Shown here: positions 18,217-26,450 of the stretch, in pieces
How positions within the stretch are numbered: position 1 is the first letter of the stretch
How the letters are laid out: each line of letters starts with the position of its first letter
NCBI RefSeq assembly: GCF_003626695.1
Contig: NZ_RBAH01000002.1
Coordinates: 372,001-436,000, forward strand
Direction of reading: 5' to 3'
DNA: 64,000 bases
DNA from: Paenibacillus ginsengarvi
GTDB lineage: Bacteria > Bacillota > Bacilli > Paenibacillales > NBRC-103111
Translations under genes and position numbers: made by a program
The notes under the pieces: generated by a model
Database searches by the model: none
What the model was told of the DNA's origin: nothing
What the model saw: the letters and a program-made list of their open reading frames with translations, nothing else

Positions 18217-18255
18217 ACACCTTCTTGTCATAACGAACAAATGGCAAGAAGGTGT
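18217..18255. terminator. inverted repeat between convergent genes, likely terminator
   Basis: ACACCTTCTTG and CAAGAAGGTGT form a perfect 11-bp stem around a 17-base loop. The T-tract is weak on both strands, so termination is likely but not certain. Confidence 0.5.
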
Positions 18256-18301
18256 TCCGATGGCTCATTTGTGGCAACCCTGGAGCTTATGTCAAGTCAA
18301 G

Positions 18302-19387
18302 CTAAGCTGTGCAAGTGCAAGATACGACCGTAATGTTGCAGGCACTCGCTAAATCGAGCTCGTAAGGCGTAATGACAGCGTTACCGTTCGACTCTCTAAT
18401 GATTCGCACGACCGGACGATGAGCCATCGCTGAGCGATAGGATGAAACAACGCCGATCTGACCACTGCTTAGCGTCAATATGCTCGATAATGGATAGGCG
18501 ATAATGGGCTTGAGAAAGTCTCTGATAAGCTCGGCATCAAAATAATAGTTGCCCGCAGCAAACATAAACTCTATCGCCTCTTGAACCTTGTAGGCGCCGC
18601 GATGTCTTCTGCTGGAAATCAAGGCATCATAGCAATCGGCAAGCGCGACAATCTGCGCATATTCGGTTATACCTCTTCCCGGAAGACGCTGTGGGTAACC
18701 CGATCCGTCAAATCGTTCATGATGTTGTAAAGCGCACTCTGCCGACAATTGCGGCATCCCTTCCACACCAAGCATGATGTGGTAGCCGATGCTTGTATGC
18801 TCCTTCATTTTAAGCCATTGATCCTCTGACAACATTCCGTCGCTCTGAACAATATCAACTGGCATCTGGGTCATCCCGATATCAAATAGCAAGGCTCCGA
18901 GCGTCAACTCCAGCATTTGTGCACTATTATAGGCACGTTCCATGCCCATTAACCCCGACCATATTGCGACATTAAGCGAATGCGCAAACAGGTACGGATC
19001 GTATTCGTAAAGACTAAACAGCAGTTCAACCGCCTTGGGCTGTGCTAGAATATCGACGATTGCTTGACGAAGCAGATGCTCGAGACGGGCCTGCTTCCAG
19101 GTACTGAGCTCGACCGAATTCGTCATGAACGTGTTTACACGGGCCATGACAGCTTTATAAATGAAATCACGATTCCTTCTGGGCATTTGGTAGCCCGTTT
19201 TGATCGCTGGCTTTGTCACACGCTCTTGCTCGATATGCACCTTATTGACACCACGTTCGATAAGTCGCTTGATATAGTAGGGGGTCAACTGTGTTCCCTG
19301 ACCCAATATCATCATTCCATTGATCCCAACGATTGGTTTGGCTAAAACGTCACCTTCTTGCAGTTTCCGTACAGATGTTTCGTACAC
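18302..19387 (-). CDS. HD-GYP domain protein with degenerate HD dyad
   Basis: A 361-residue protein with an HD-GYP domain at about 95-310, a family that hydrolyses cyclic di-GMP using two or three metals. HSLNVA (H136), KEHTSIGYH (H197) and HHERFDGSGYP (222-231) are present. The HD signature itself reads LLFDIGMTQMP, so the usual His is Phe168 and the following Lys is Met172. Loss of a metal ligand suggests altered or absent phosphodiesterase activity, perhaps a c-di-GMP-binding receptor. GTG 19387 follows CTAGGAGGAG. Divergent from the P-loop protein gene at 19540; no obvious operon partner. Confidence 0.88.
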   Translation of the reverse strand: MYETSVRKLQEGDVLAKPIVGINGMMILGQGTQLTPYYIKRLIERGVNKVHIEQERVTKPAIKTGYQMPRRNRDFIYKAVMARVNTFMTNSVELSTWKQARLEHLLRQAIVDILAQPKAVELLFSLYEYDPYLFAHSLNVAIWSGLMGMERAYNSAQMLELTLGALLFDIGMTQMPVDIVQSDGMLSEDQWLKMKEHTSIGYHIMLGVEGMPQLSAECALQHHERFDGSGYPQRLPGRGITEYAQIVALADCYDALISSRRHRGAYKVQEAIEFMFAAGNYYFDAELIRDFLKPIIAYPLSSILTLSSGQIGVVSSYRSAMAHRPVVRIIRESNGNAVITPYELDLASACNITVVSCTCTA

Positions 19388-19539
19388 GGTTACTCCTCCT
19401 AGTCCAGCTTTATTCCCGATAGTTCACTATAATTGAAGTCTTTAATCAGCATATCAGTTGCTTTCGAATCCTTGTATTATACGCAGGTATACTTTTAAGT
19501 CATTTTGTGACAAAAATGAGATACGGGAGATGATTGCTC

Positions 19540-20202
19540 TTGTCAGAAGGGTTTAAAGCTACTAAGGAGCTTAAGGATTCTTTATCCCATGTACTGTGGA
19601 TAGGCGGTGCTTCGGATTCGGGCAAGAGCACGGTTATGCGTATACTCGCAGAACGGCATCGCTGGCAAATATACCCTTGCGATTTCCATGAGCATAACCA
19701 TTTCATCGCTCGTGCCGATCCTGCGTCACATCCCGCGATGTACAGCGGGTTAGGTAAGACGATCGACGATACTTGGGTATATACCACACCCGAGGCCATG
19801 TTTCACGATATCCTCACCACCAACGACGAGCGATTCCCCATGATCTGCGAGGATCTTCAGGGCATGCCTAAATGGCCCAAAATCTTGGTGGAGGGACCTC
19901 GACTTTTTCCAAAACTGGTCCGGCCGCTACTTTCGGACATCCATCAGGCGATATGGCTTTTGCCGACCGAGGAGTTCGCCCTTGAGTCTGCCGCCAAGAG
20001 AGATAAACCGCAACTGAGAATGAGATCGAGTGATCCGGAACGATTCCAGAGCAACTTTTTTGGTCGAGAAGCTCTTTTGAGGGAGTATCTTCGTCAAGAA
20101 GTCCTATCGCGAGGATTACCTTATATCGAAGTGGATGGTTCAGATTCTGTAGATAAGGTGGCGAGAAGGGTTGAGGCGCATTTTGAGAGCTATCTGATAT
20201 AG
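19540..20202 (+). CDS. P-loop NTPase, nucleoside kinase-like
   Basis: About 220 residues with a Walker A motif GGASDSGKSTVMR near residues 18-30 and a small single-domain architecture like nucleoside/shikimate-type kinases. A mid-protein ILVEGPRLFPKLVRPLL segment may be Walker B-like. No family is recognised with certainty and no substrate is assigned. TTG 19540 is spaced correctly from GGGAGA; TTG 19534 is an alternative. The next gene, 33 bp on, encodes a 2H phosphoesterase, so the pair may be co-transcribed. Confidence 0.75.
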   Translation: MSEGFKATKELKDSLSHVLWIGGASDSGKSTVMRILAERHRWQIYPCDFHEHNHFIARADPASHPAMYSGLGKTIDDTWVYTTPEAMFHDILTTNDERFPMICEDLQGMPKWPKILVEGPRLFPKLVRPLLSDIHQAIWLLPTEEFALESAAKRDKPQLRMRSSDPERFQSNFFGREALLREYLRQEVLSRGLPYIEVDGSDSVDKVARRVEAHFESYLI

Positions 20203-20235
20203 TGGCGCAAGAGTTGAAAACAAGGGGGAAGAGCA

Positions 20236-20769
20236 GTGGCTTTTGCTATCGAGCTTTTTTTTGATCGAGCAAACTCATTAAAAATAGTTCATACTTGGTC
20301 CATTTTGAGGGAACAAGGAGCAGGTTCTTATCTGATTGAGTCCGGCAGCCAACCTCATATTACTTTAGCAGTGTTTAACGAAGTAGACGTCAACAAAATC
20401 AATTCAATCCTCAATCGAATTTCACAAGAGGCTAATTCGTTTAGTCTCTACTTAAGCAGTCTAGGCACGTTCTTGACTGATGAAGGAACTGTTTTCTTAG
20501 CTCCAGTTGTAACAGAACAGTTACTGAGTATACATAGAATGGTTCATGAACTTACGAATGAATACGATGAGGAAAAATGGGTGCATTACCTTCCCGGAAA
20601 ATGGGTTCCTCATTGTACTATGACGACTAATCATTCAAAAGAAGAAGGAATTAGGGCATTAGATATTATTAAAAACCAATTTCGTCCGATCGATGTGATC
20701 GTCGAACGGATAGGTCTTGTAGAGTTCAGACCCATTAAGAAACATTCTGAATTTGCTCTGTATAACTGA
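20236..20769 (+). CDS. 2'-5' RNA ligase / 2H phosphoesterase family protein
   Basis: A 177-residue protein with the two H-x-T motifs of the 2H superfamily: PHITLA near residue 38 and PHCTMT near residue 130. Family members act as cyclic phosphodiesterases or RNA-end processing enzymes in the cytoplasm. GTG 20236 follows AAGGGGGAAGAG. It has lower GC than the flanking genes. Probably co-transcribed with the upstream P-loop gene; together these could handle nucleotides or RNA ends, which is only a guess. A strong terminator follows. Confidence 0.88.
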   Translation: MAFAIELFFDRANSLKIVHTWSILREQGAGSYLIESGSQPHITLAVFNEVDVNKINSILNRISQEANSFSLYLSSLGTFLTDEGTVFLAPVVTEQLLSIHRMVHELTNEYDEEKWVHYLPGKWVPHCTMTTNHSKEEGIRALDIIKNQFRPIDVIVERIGLVEFRPIKKHSEFALYN

Positions 20770-20792
20770 AGTTCATTGAATAAAACAAAAAG

Positions 20793-20831
20793 CGGCGGTG
20801 CGGAACCTTCAATCCAGGTTCCGGACCGCCG
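20793..20831. terminator. bidirectional terminator between convergent genes
   Basis: Arms CGGCGGT-CGGAACCT and AGGTTCCG-ACCGCCG pair around a short loop, preceded by AAAAAG and followed by TTTCTATTTT. It serves the 2H phosphoesterase gene and the convergent CofE-like gene. Confidence 0.85.
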
Positions 20832-20849
20832 TTTCTATTTTCCTGAAGC

Positions 20850-22043
20850 CTATTTCGTGTAATTATCGAAGTAGCCTTGAATGTACACAATCGGCGTACC
20901 TTTGTCTCCACTGCCCGAAGTGAGGTCGGACAAAGAACCGATCAGGTCGGTTAATTGCCGTGGGGTTGTACCTTGCGACTCCATAGCGCCTACCAGGTCC
21001 GCTTCCTTATTGGTTATGAAGGCGGAGATCGCTTGTTTCAATTCTTCGCCGCGCAGACTGGCAAAGTTGTTATCCGCCAAATATTTCAGCTTCACTTCGT
21101 TCGGCGTTCCGTTAAGACCAGCCGTATAAGCAGGAGATACTACAGGATCGGCGAGCTCCCAGATTTTCCCGACGGGGTCTTTGAAAGCCCCGTCTCCGTA
21201 GATCATAACTTCTACTTGTTTCCCTGTCTTTTCGAACAGCGTCCGCTGAATCCGGTCTACGATCGGCTGGCAGTCGCGCGGGAACAACTTCACGCTTTCC
21301 TCCGTCGATTTGTTAGAGCCCAGCAAGCCGTACGATTCGTTAAAGCCGCATCCATCGATCGGGGAAGACAAAATCTCGTCGAGGCTGTACACTTTCTGCC
21401 CGCCGTTTGCTTTCAGAATGCGTTTCGTCCGGAATCGCGAATGAATGTCGCAAGTCAGAACGTCCTTCGTGTACTCCAAAATCGTCTTCGGATGGTTGGA
21501 GAAGACAACTTCACATGCCGTGCCTTGATCTTCAATCAGCGATTTGTAATACGTGATGTAATCGACGCCTGTGAAACGGTGTTTATTGTAGCCGAAAGCT
21601 TCCCGGAACTGAGCTTCGGTCAGAACGTCGGTCCAAGGGTTAATCCCTTTCTCGTCCAGCAGATCGATATCCACCAGTTGGTTGCCTACTTCATCGGACG
21701 GGTAACTGAGCATCAGCACGATTTTTTTAACGCGTTTGGCGAGGCCGCGCAGTACGATCGAAAACCGGTTGCGGCTTAAGATCGGGAATATAACGCCAAT
21801 GGTAGCGTCATTGCCGAACTTGGCATGCACATCGGCTGCAATATGATCGATCGTCGCATAATTGCCTTGTGCGCGTGCAACTACAGACTCGGTAACGGTT
21901 ACGATATCTTTGTCCTTAATGGCGAAGCCTTCTACGGTCGCCGCTTTTAATACGCTGTCTACTACGATATCCTCAATACAGTCCCCTTTATTAATAATGG
22001 GACAACGAAGCCCTCTAACAACCGTTCCAACCACTCTCTCCAC
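20850..22043 (-). CDS. coenzyme F420-0:L-glutamate ligase-like protein
   Basis: About 397 residues with a CofE/FbiB-type ligase fold (PF01996-like): VVRGLRCPIINKGD at the start, GFAIKDKDIVTVTESVVARAQGN (about 40-60) and NDATIGVIFPILSRNRFSIVLRG. In methanogens and actinobacteria this domain adds glutamate to F420-0. F420 is not usual in Firmicutes and no other F420 gene is seen here, so the real substrate may differ. The frame extends to TTG 22064, but GTG 22043 has GGGAG at good spacing and I prefer it. Monocistronic, ending at a shared terminator. Confidence 0.8.
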   Translation of the reverse strand: MERVVGTVVRGLRCPIINKGDCIEDIVVDSVLKAATVEGFAIKDKDIVTVTESVVARAQGNYATIDHIAADVHAKFGNDATIGVIFPILSRNRFSIVLRGLAKRVKKIVLMLSYPSDEVGNQLVDIDLLDEKGINPWTDVLTEAQFREAFGYNKHRFTGVDYITYYKSLIEDQGTACEVVFSNHPKTILEYTKDVLTCDIHSRFRTKRILKANGGQKVYSLDEILSSPIDGCGFNESYGLLGSNKSTEESVKLFPRDCQPIVDRIQRTLFEKTGKQVEVMIYGDGAFKDPVGKIWELADPVVSPAYTAGLNGTPNEVKLKYLADNNFASLRGEELKQAISAFITNKEADLVGAMESQGTTPRQLTDLIGSLSDLTSGSGDKGTPIVYIQGYFDNYTK

Positions 22044-22243
22044 ACTGATCGCTCCCAACAACAATTAAATAAAGTGTCACTCTTGTACCATACCTTATAT
22101 GAACACTATAGTAAAATGAACATATTCGATATCAGCTATTAACTCCATTTATAGCCCCTATCAAACTGCCCCAGAGGATATCGTCTGACCGTGTTCGAAT
22201 TAAAAATATTGACTCTCGCACCGCCCTATAAGGACTAAACGTC

Positions 22244-22281
22244 AAGGAGCCCTATCCGACTAACCATCGGGAGGGCTCCTT
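22244..22281 (-). terminator. terminator after Pro/Gly-rich secreted protein
   Basis: AAGGAGCCCT and AGGGCTCCTT form a 10-bp stem just beyond the stop codon (minus strand) of the secreted protein gene. The T-rich run after it on the minus strand is short. Confidence 0.6.
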
Positions 22282-22292
22282 GCTATATGCCG

Positions 22293-23123
22293 TTACGGCT
22301 TAAGCGTAATCGAGGTAAGGCTGCCGTTGGTGCGGAAGTCGGTTGTATACGCCACTGTAGCGACCGCGTTCACGATCGTGCCGTCCGGGGCTTTGACCTT
22401 GATCGTCGGAGCCGACGTGTAGCCGGAGCCGGGGTTGGTGATCGCGACACCTGTGAGGACGCCATCGGTGACGATGGCCTCGGCGGTCGCCGGCTGGTGC
22501 TGCCAGAGCTGGCCTTTGCTGCCGTTGTAACGGTAGTAGTTGGACACTTCGTCCAGCCGCTCATTGGTGATGCCGTAGGGAGCGAGGACGCTCATCAAAG
22601 CGGCCTTATTCTTCTGGGCCTCCTCGGCCGTGGGGCCGCGGTCCAGCCCGGCCGGGTTCACGCCGCTGAACGCTTCGCGGAACACCTCGGTCGGCACGCC
22701 GAGTGCGGCCGCGATCAGCACAACCGGCCGGCCGTGATCGACAGGGTCGGTCTCGTATCCGCCGGAGACGGCCACCGTTTGTTCGCCTTGGGGCTCGGCA
22801 GCGGGAGCCTGAGGCCCTCGAGGTCCGCCCAAGCCTCCCGGGGCGGGTGCGGGTCGTCCGCCACGGCCCTCGGCGCCGGGTGCCGGAGCCGCGTCCGGAG
22901 CGGAGGATTCAGGGCAAGGGCGGTCGTCCTTCCGCTCGTCCTTCTTCGGCTTCCCTTGGCCCGGCGGCTTCCGCTGGCCGCCCTCGCGAGGCGGCTTCGG
23001 TACCGTTTGATCCGAAACGGCGTCAGCCGCCCACGCATGATTCCAACCGATCGCGCTGCCTCCGCCTACAATCAACAGGGCCGCTACCGTTCCAATCATC
23101 AAAACTTGCATCTTCTTTTTCAT
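22293..23123 (-). CDS. secreted Pro/Gly-rich protein of unknown function
   Basis: A 276-residue protein. Residues 1-33 form a signal peptide (MKKKMQVLMIGTVAALLIVG, cleavage after AWA). Residues ~35-110 are low-complexity and rich in Pro, Gly, Lys and Asp, like a wall-spanning or disordered linker. The rest contains VLIAAALGVPTEVFREAFSG and a C-terminal repeat-like part (AITNPGSGYTSAPTIKVKA). The GSGY-SAPT motif resembles small beta modules found in bacterial and phage surface proteins. It is divergent from the OmpR-type regulator gene at 23262, which may control it. No function assigned. Confidence 0.75.
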   Translation of the reverse strand: MKKKMQVLMIGTVAALLIVGGGSAIGWNHAWAADAVSDQTVPKPPREGGQRKPPGQGKPKKDERKDDRPCPESSAPDAAPAPGAEGRGGRPAPAPGGLGGPRGPQAPAAEPQGEQTVAVSGGYETDPVDHGRPVVLIAAALGVPTEVFREAFSGVNPAGLDRGPTAEEAQKNKAALMSVLAPYGITNERLDEVSNYYRYNGSKGQLWQHQPATAEAIVTDGVLTGVAITNPGSGYTSAPTIKVKAPDGTIVNAVATVAYTTDFRTNGSLTSITLKP

Positions 23124-23261
23124 CCTTCATCGTTCCTTTCACTTGGGATTGTTCTTCCTTGACCCCTATGTTACTTGGACTTGGTGAAAATATGGTGAAA
23201 GCTGAAAGTCGTTCCGGTATACTTTTGGCTAGAATCTAATTCCTGGAAAAGGGGCGGCAGC

Positions 23262-23936
23262 ATGAAGCTCTTGTTGGCGGAGGATGACCTGCGGTTGGGC
23301 GAGCTCACCGTACATTTGTTGAAGAGGAAAACCGGCTGCGCCATCGACTGGGTGACGACCGGCAACGAGGCGTTCGACTACGCGAAAGCCTCCAGCTACG
23401 ATGTGGTCGTACTCGATTGGATGATGCCGGAAGGAGACGGCCGCGAGACGTGCGCCCGGCTGCGCAAGTCCGGGTACGACGGGGCGATCCTCATGCTCAC
23501 GGCTCGGGATGCGCTGCAGGACCGGGTAGAGGGACTGGATGCAGGCGCAGACGACTACTTGGTCAAGCCGTTCGAGATGGACGAGCTGCTGGCGCGATTG
23601 CGGGCGCTGATGCGGCGCACCTTTGTACCTTTGCAGGAGGAGGTCGTCCGGGTACAGGATCTCGAGCTGAGGCGGACGAGTCAGATCGTAGTCTGGGGGG
23701 AGCAAACGATCCAATTGTCTCCGCGCGAATATCAGATTCTGGACCTGCTGCTGCAGAACCGGGGTCGCACCTTGACCCGCGATGTGATCCTGGACAAGGT
23801 CTGGGGACTGGATGCGGACGTCAATCTGAAGACGATCGACGCTACGGTGAAATTGATCCGCAAGAAGCTGGAACCTACGAAATCCCGCGACCTGATCCAG
23901 AGCGTGAGAGGCGTGGGGTACAAAATCGATGCTTAA
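23262..23936 (+). CDS. OmpR/PhoB family response regulator
   Basis: A 224-residue two-domain regulator. Receiver domain 1-115 with acidic pocket (LLLAEDD), phosphorylation Asp in VVVLDWMMPEGDG (D51 region), Thr in LMLTARD and Lys in YLVKPFEMDELLARL. Winged-helix output domain ~125-224 ends in LIQSVRGVGYKIDA. It overlaps the sensor kinase start by 8 bp, so the pair is translationally coupled. ATG follows AAAGGGGCGG. Possibly controls the divergent secreted-protein gene; stimulus unknown. Confidence 0.95.
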   Translation: MKLLLAEDDLRLGELTVHLLKRKTGCAIDWVTTGNEAFDYAKASSYDVVVLDWMMPEGDGRETCARLRKSGYDGAILMLTARDALQDRVEGLDAGADDYLVKPFEMDELLARLRALMRRTFVPLQEEVVRVQDLELRRTSQIVVWGEQTIQLSPREYQILDLLLQNRGRTLTRDVILDKVWGLDADVNLKTIDATVKLIRKKLEPTKSRDLIQSVRGVGYKIDA

Positions 23937-25305
23937 CTGGCGCGCGATCCGCAAACGGCTGTCGGAAGCCGATCTATTCGACCGGACCCGCAGCAAGCTG
24001 ACTTGGCAGTACAGCTGGGTTCTCGTGATGTTCCTCAGCCTATTCGTCCTCATCGTCTACACCCTGCTGTACTTGTTCATCTGGAGCGATCAATATCACC
24101 GCTTGAATACGCTTGCGAACAGCGAGATCGAGACGCTGCAGCGCTGGGCTGACCAGGACGGCGATCCCAATCGGCGGCCTCCGCGCGAGATCGAGGACGC
24201 GTTCTCGATCAGCTCCGACCAGTCGTTCTATTACTTAATCGCCGAGAACCGGAATCTCCAACTGGGGAACGAGATTCAGCCGGCGCTTCGCCCTCAGGTG
24301 ATGGCGTACATCGACCAAGAGCGTTTTCGGGGGAAAGGGGTCGTAAAGATCGCGCTGCACACGGTAGTGAAGCCTTCGGCCGGCGAGGGGGGACCTGGCG
24401 AACAGGGCCGCTTCATCGTCACCGCTCGGGGACTAACCCATAAAGGGGAACGGGTAGGCATGTTGTATATAGGGAAGGAAGTAACGTTTCAGCACGATCT
24501 GTTCCGCTGGCTCCTGCTGCTCCTGCCTGGGCTGGCGCTGCTGTTCTTCCTGCTCGCTCTCTGGCTCAGCCACCGGATGGCCCGGCGGGCGATCGTTCCC
24601 ATCGCACGGGCGTACGCAAGGCAGCGCGAATTCGTCGCCGACGCTTCCCACGAGCTGAGGACGCCGCTTAGCGTCCTGCTATCTTCCATCGAGGCGCTTC
24701 AACTGGAGGAGGCGCTGGAGCGCGAGCCCTTCGCCCGTCAAATGCTTCAAGGGATGAAGGAGGAGGTACACTCGATCACTAAGCTGGCGGCGGGACTGCT
24801 GCAGCTGGCCCGATCCGATTCCGGGGAGATCGTGCTGAACCGCTCGCGGTTCCAACTGAACGAAGCCGCCGCCGCAGTGATTCGGAAGCTCCAGCCGCTG
24901 GCGCAGGCCAAGGACATCGCCGTGCGCCTCCAGGCCGACGAGGTTATCCATGTCGAGTGGGATGCGGAGAAAATGAATCAATTGTTAGTGTTGTTAATAG
25001 ATAACGCCATAAAATACACGCTGGAGCATGGCCGGGTGGATGTGAGGCTGGCGGAGCGCGAAGAAAAGGGGGCACGCTTGCTGATCCTCGAGGTGTTGGA
25101 CAATGGGATCGGCATCGAACCGGAGGCGCTGCCTCGCATTTTCGACCGATTTTACCGGCAGGACAAAGCCAGGACGCGCCAGATCGGCGGCCACGGGCTC
25201 GGCCTCACCATCGCCAAAAGCATCGTCGAGGCAGGCCGGGGGACGATTCATGTGGAAAGCGAAGCGGGCGCAGGGACTACGTTCAGGGTGAGATTGCCTT
25301 TGTAG
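23929..25305 (+). CDS. sensor histidine kinase
   Basis: A 458-residue membrane kinase. Two transmembrane helices (about 32-55, VLVMFLSLFVLIVYTLLYLF, and about 190-212, LLLLLPGLALLFFLLALWL) flank an extracytoplasmic domain of roughly 130 residues. HisKA reads ADASHELRTPLSVLLSS (phospho-His near 238). ATPase boxes follow: N (LLVLLIDNAIKYT), G1 (VLDNGIGIEPEAL), F (RIFDRFYR) and G2 (GGHGLGLTIAK). Coupled to the preceding OmpR-type regulator. The sensed signal cannot be inferred from sequence. Confidence 0.95.
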   Translation: MLNWRAIRKRLSEADLFDRTRSKLTWQYSWVLVMFLSLFVLIVYTLLYLFIWSDQYHRLNTLANSEIETLQRWADQDGDPNRRPPREIEDAFSISSDQSFYYLIAENRNLQLGNEIQPALRPQVMAYIDQERFRGKGVVKIALHTVVKPSAGEGGPGEQGRFIVTARGLTHKGERVGMLYIGKEVTFQHDLFRWLLLLLPGLALLFFLLALWLSHRMARRAIVPIARAYARQREFVADASHELRTPLSVLLSSIEALQLEEALEREPFARQMLQGMKEEVHSITKLAAGLLQLARSDSGEIVLNRSRFQLNEAAAAVIRKLQPLAQAKDIAVRLQADEVIHVEWDAEKMNQLLVLLIDNAIKYTLEHGRVDVRLAEREEKGARLLILEVLDNGIGIEPEALPRIFDRFYRQDKARTRQIGGHGLGLTIAKSIVEAGRGTIHVESEAGAGTTFRVRLPL

Positions 25306-25405
25306 CTCGGCATGCCTCTCTTGCTCGACGAACGAACATTAGCAATCCATGAGAAACCGGGCATGCTGTTGGATGATAAAATGTAGACATAAAGGAGGCT
25401 TACAT

Positions 25406-25489
25406 ATGGGAAGTGTAATCCTGAAGACGAATGTGCAAGAAAACCAGGGAGGAGAGATAGTCGCATGGCAAAGATCGTTTTCGCATTGA
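25406..25489 (+). CDS. 27-residue small ORF with strong ribosome site
   Basis: ATG 25406 sits 7 bases after AAAGGAGG and encodes MGSVILKTNVQENQGGEIVA and seven more residues, ending inside the start of the DHFR-like gene (25465). It may be a leader giving translational coupling, or the remnant N-terminus of a lost gene. No similarity recognised. Confidence 0.35.
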   Translation: MGSVILKTNVQENQGGEIVAWQRSFSH

Positions 25490-26001
25490 ACCAGTCTCTG
25501 GACGGATTCGTAGACCACGACCACCCGGCCTTTCAGCCCGACCCCGTGTTATTCCGTCATTTCATCGACGACGTGCGCGGCCTGGCGGGCTGCCTTTACG
25601 GGCGCCGCATGTACGAGACCATGCGATATTGGGACGAAAACCAAAATGTATGGGATGCGCCGGAACGAGAATACGCAGCGGCATGGCAAAGCAAACCGAA
25701 GTGGGTGGTGTCGAGGACGTTAAAGTCCGTCGGTCCGAACGCCTCTCTGATCGAGGGCGACCTCGCGGCGGCCATACGCGGGCTGAAGGCTAAGTATGAA
25801 GGGGAGATTGAAGTTGCCGGGCCGGAGTTGGCGCACAGTCTAACGGAGCTCGGTCTCGTAGATGAGTATCGACTCTATTTCCATCCAGTCGTGCTAGGTC
25901 ACGGCAAGCCGTTCTTCGCCGGGCCCCGGCCGCCGCTGCGCCTCGTAGCAAACGATCGAATTGGCGAGCAGGTAATCAGGTTGACCTACGTTCCAGTTTG
26001 A
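25465..26001 (+). CDS. dihydrofolate reductase / RibD C-terminal domain family protein
   Basis: A 178-residue protein of the RibD_C/DHFR-like family common in Firmicutes (YyaP/YwjB type). Conserved features: N-terminal KIVFALNQSLDGFVD, LYGRRMYETMRYW (about 45-57), a PKWVVSRTL segment and IEVAGPELAHSLTELGLVDEYRLYFHPVVLGHGKP near the end. Likely a cytoplasmic NADPH-dependent reductase; the physiological substrate is not known for most members. The upstream GGGAGGAGAG is appropriate. Ends with a terminator. Confidence 0.9.
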   Translation: MAKIVFALNQSLDGFVDHDHPAFQPDPVLFRHFIDDVRGLAGCLYGRRMYETMRYWDENQNVWDAPEREYAAAWQSKPKWVVSRTLKSVGPNASLIEGDLAAAIRGLKAKYEGEIEVAGPELAHSLTELGLVDEYRLYFHPVVLGHGKPFFAGPRPPLRLVANDRIGEQVIRLTYVPV

Positions 26002-26056
26002 TTGTGCGGTCGACCCAGTAGCATAAGGAGTAAGTTAGTTTAACAACAGCGTTTGT

Positions 26057-26086
26057 GAAGGCCGCCGATTGGCGGCCTTCTTTTTT
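26057..26086 (+). terminator. intrinsic terminator
   Basis: GAAGGCCGCC-GATT-GGCGGCCTTC followed by TTTTTT: a strong stem with a T-tract, 56 bp after the DHFR-like gene. Confidence 0.95.
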
Positions 26087-26176
26087 GCGTTTACGGCAAT
26101 GCAATAGGTGCATGGTTAACCGACTGGGGGCAACAAGATGAATTGTTTCCTATGGAGACTGTAGAATTGCGATGTG

Positions 26177-26205
26177 TTGACATTCAACTCAACATTGCAT
26201 ATATT
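26177..26205 (+). promoter_or_regulatory. predicted sigma-A promoter upstream of polC
   Basis: TTGACA (26177-26182), a 17-bp spacer and TATATT (26200-26205), pointing to polC. The 26002-26447 stretch has no gene: it holds the terminator above, this promoter and otherwise AT-rich sequence with no other structure seen. Confidence 0.5.
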
Positions 26206-26450
26206 TGGAAATGAACGGATTGAAGTTGTTGAGCGAGTTTGGAGAATGATTGAGGTCATTTTGAGTTGATTATCAACACAATATTTTAAATCCATTTTTA
26301 ATAATCGTTGAGTTATTTGATATATCGAACAATGAATCATTCTTACAGATATTTAATTTTGAGATGAAGTTGAAAATCAGCGCAAAGTCGGAACTAAGAA
26401 TGGTACTCAAAACCTTGGTCGTTTTAGATTGATAAAGGGGAGGAGCATTG

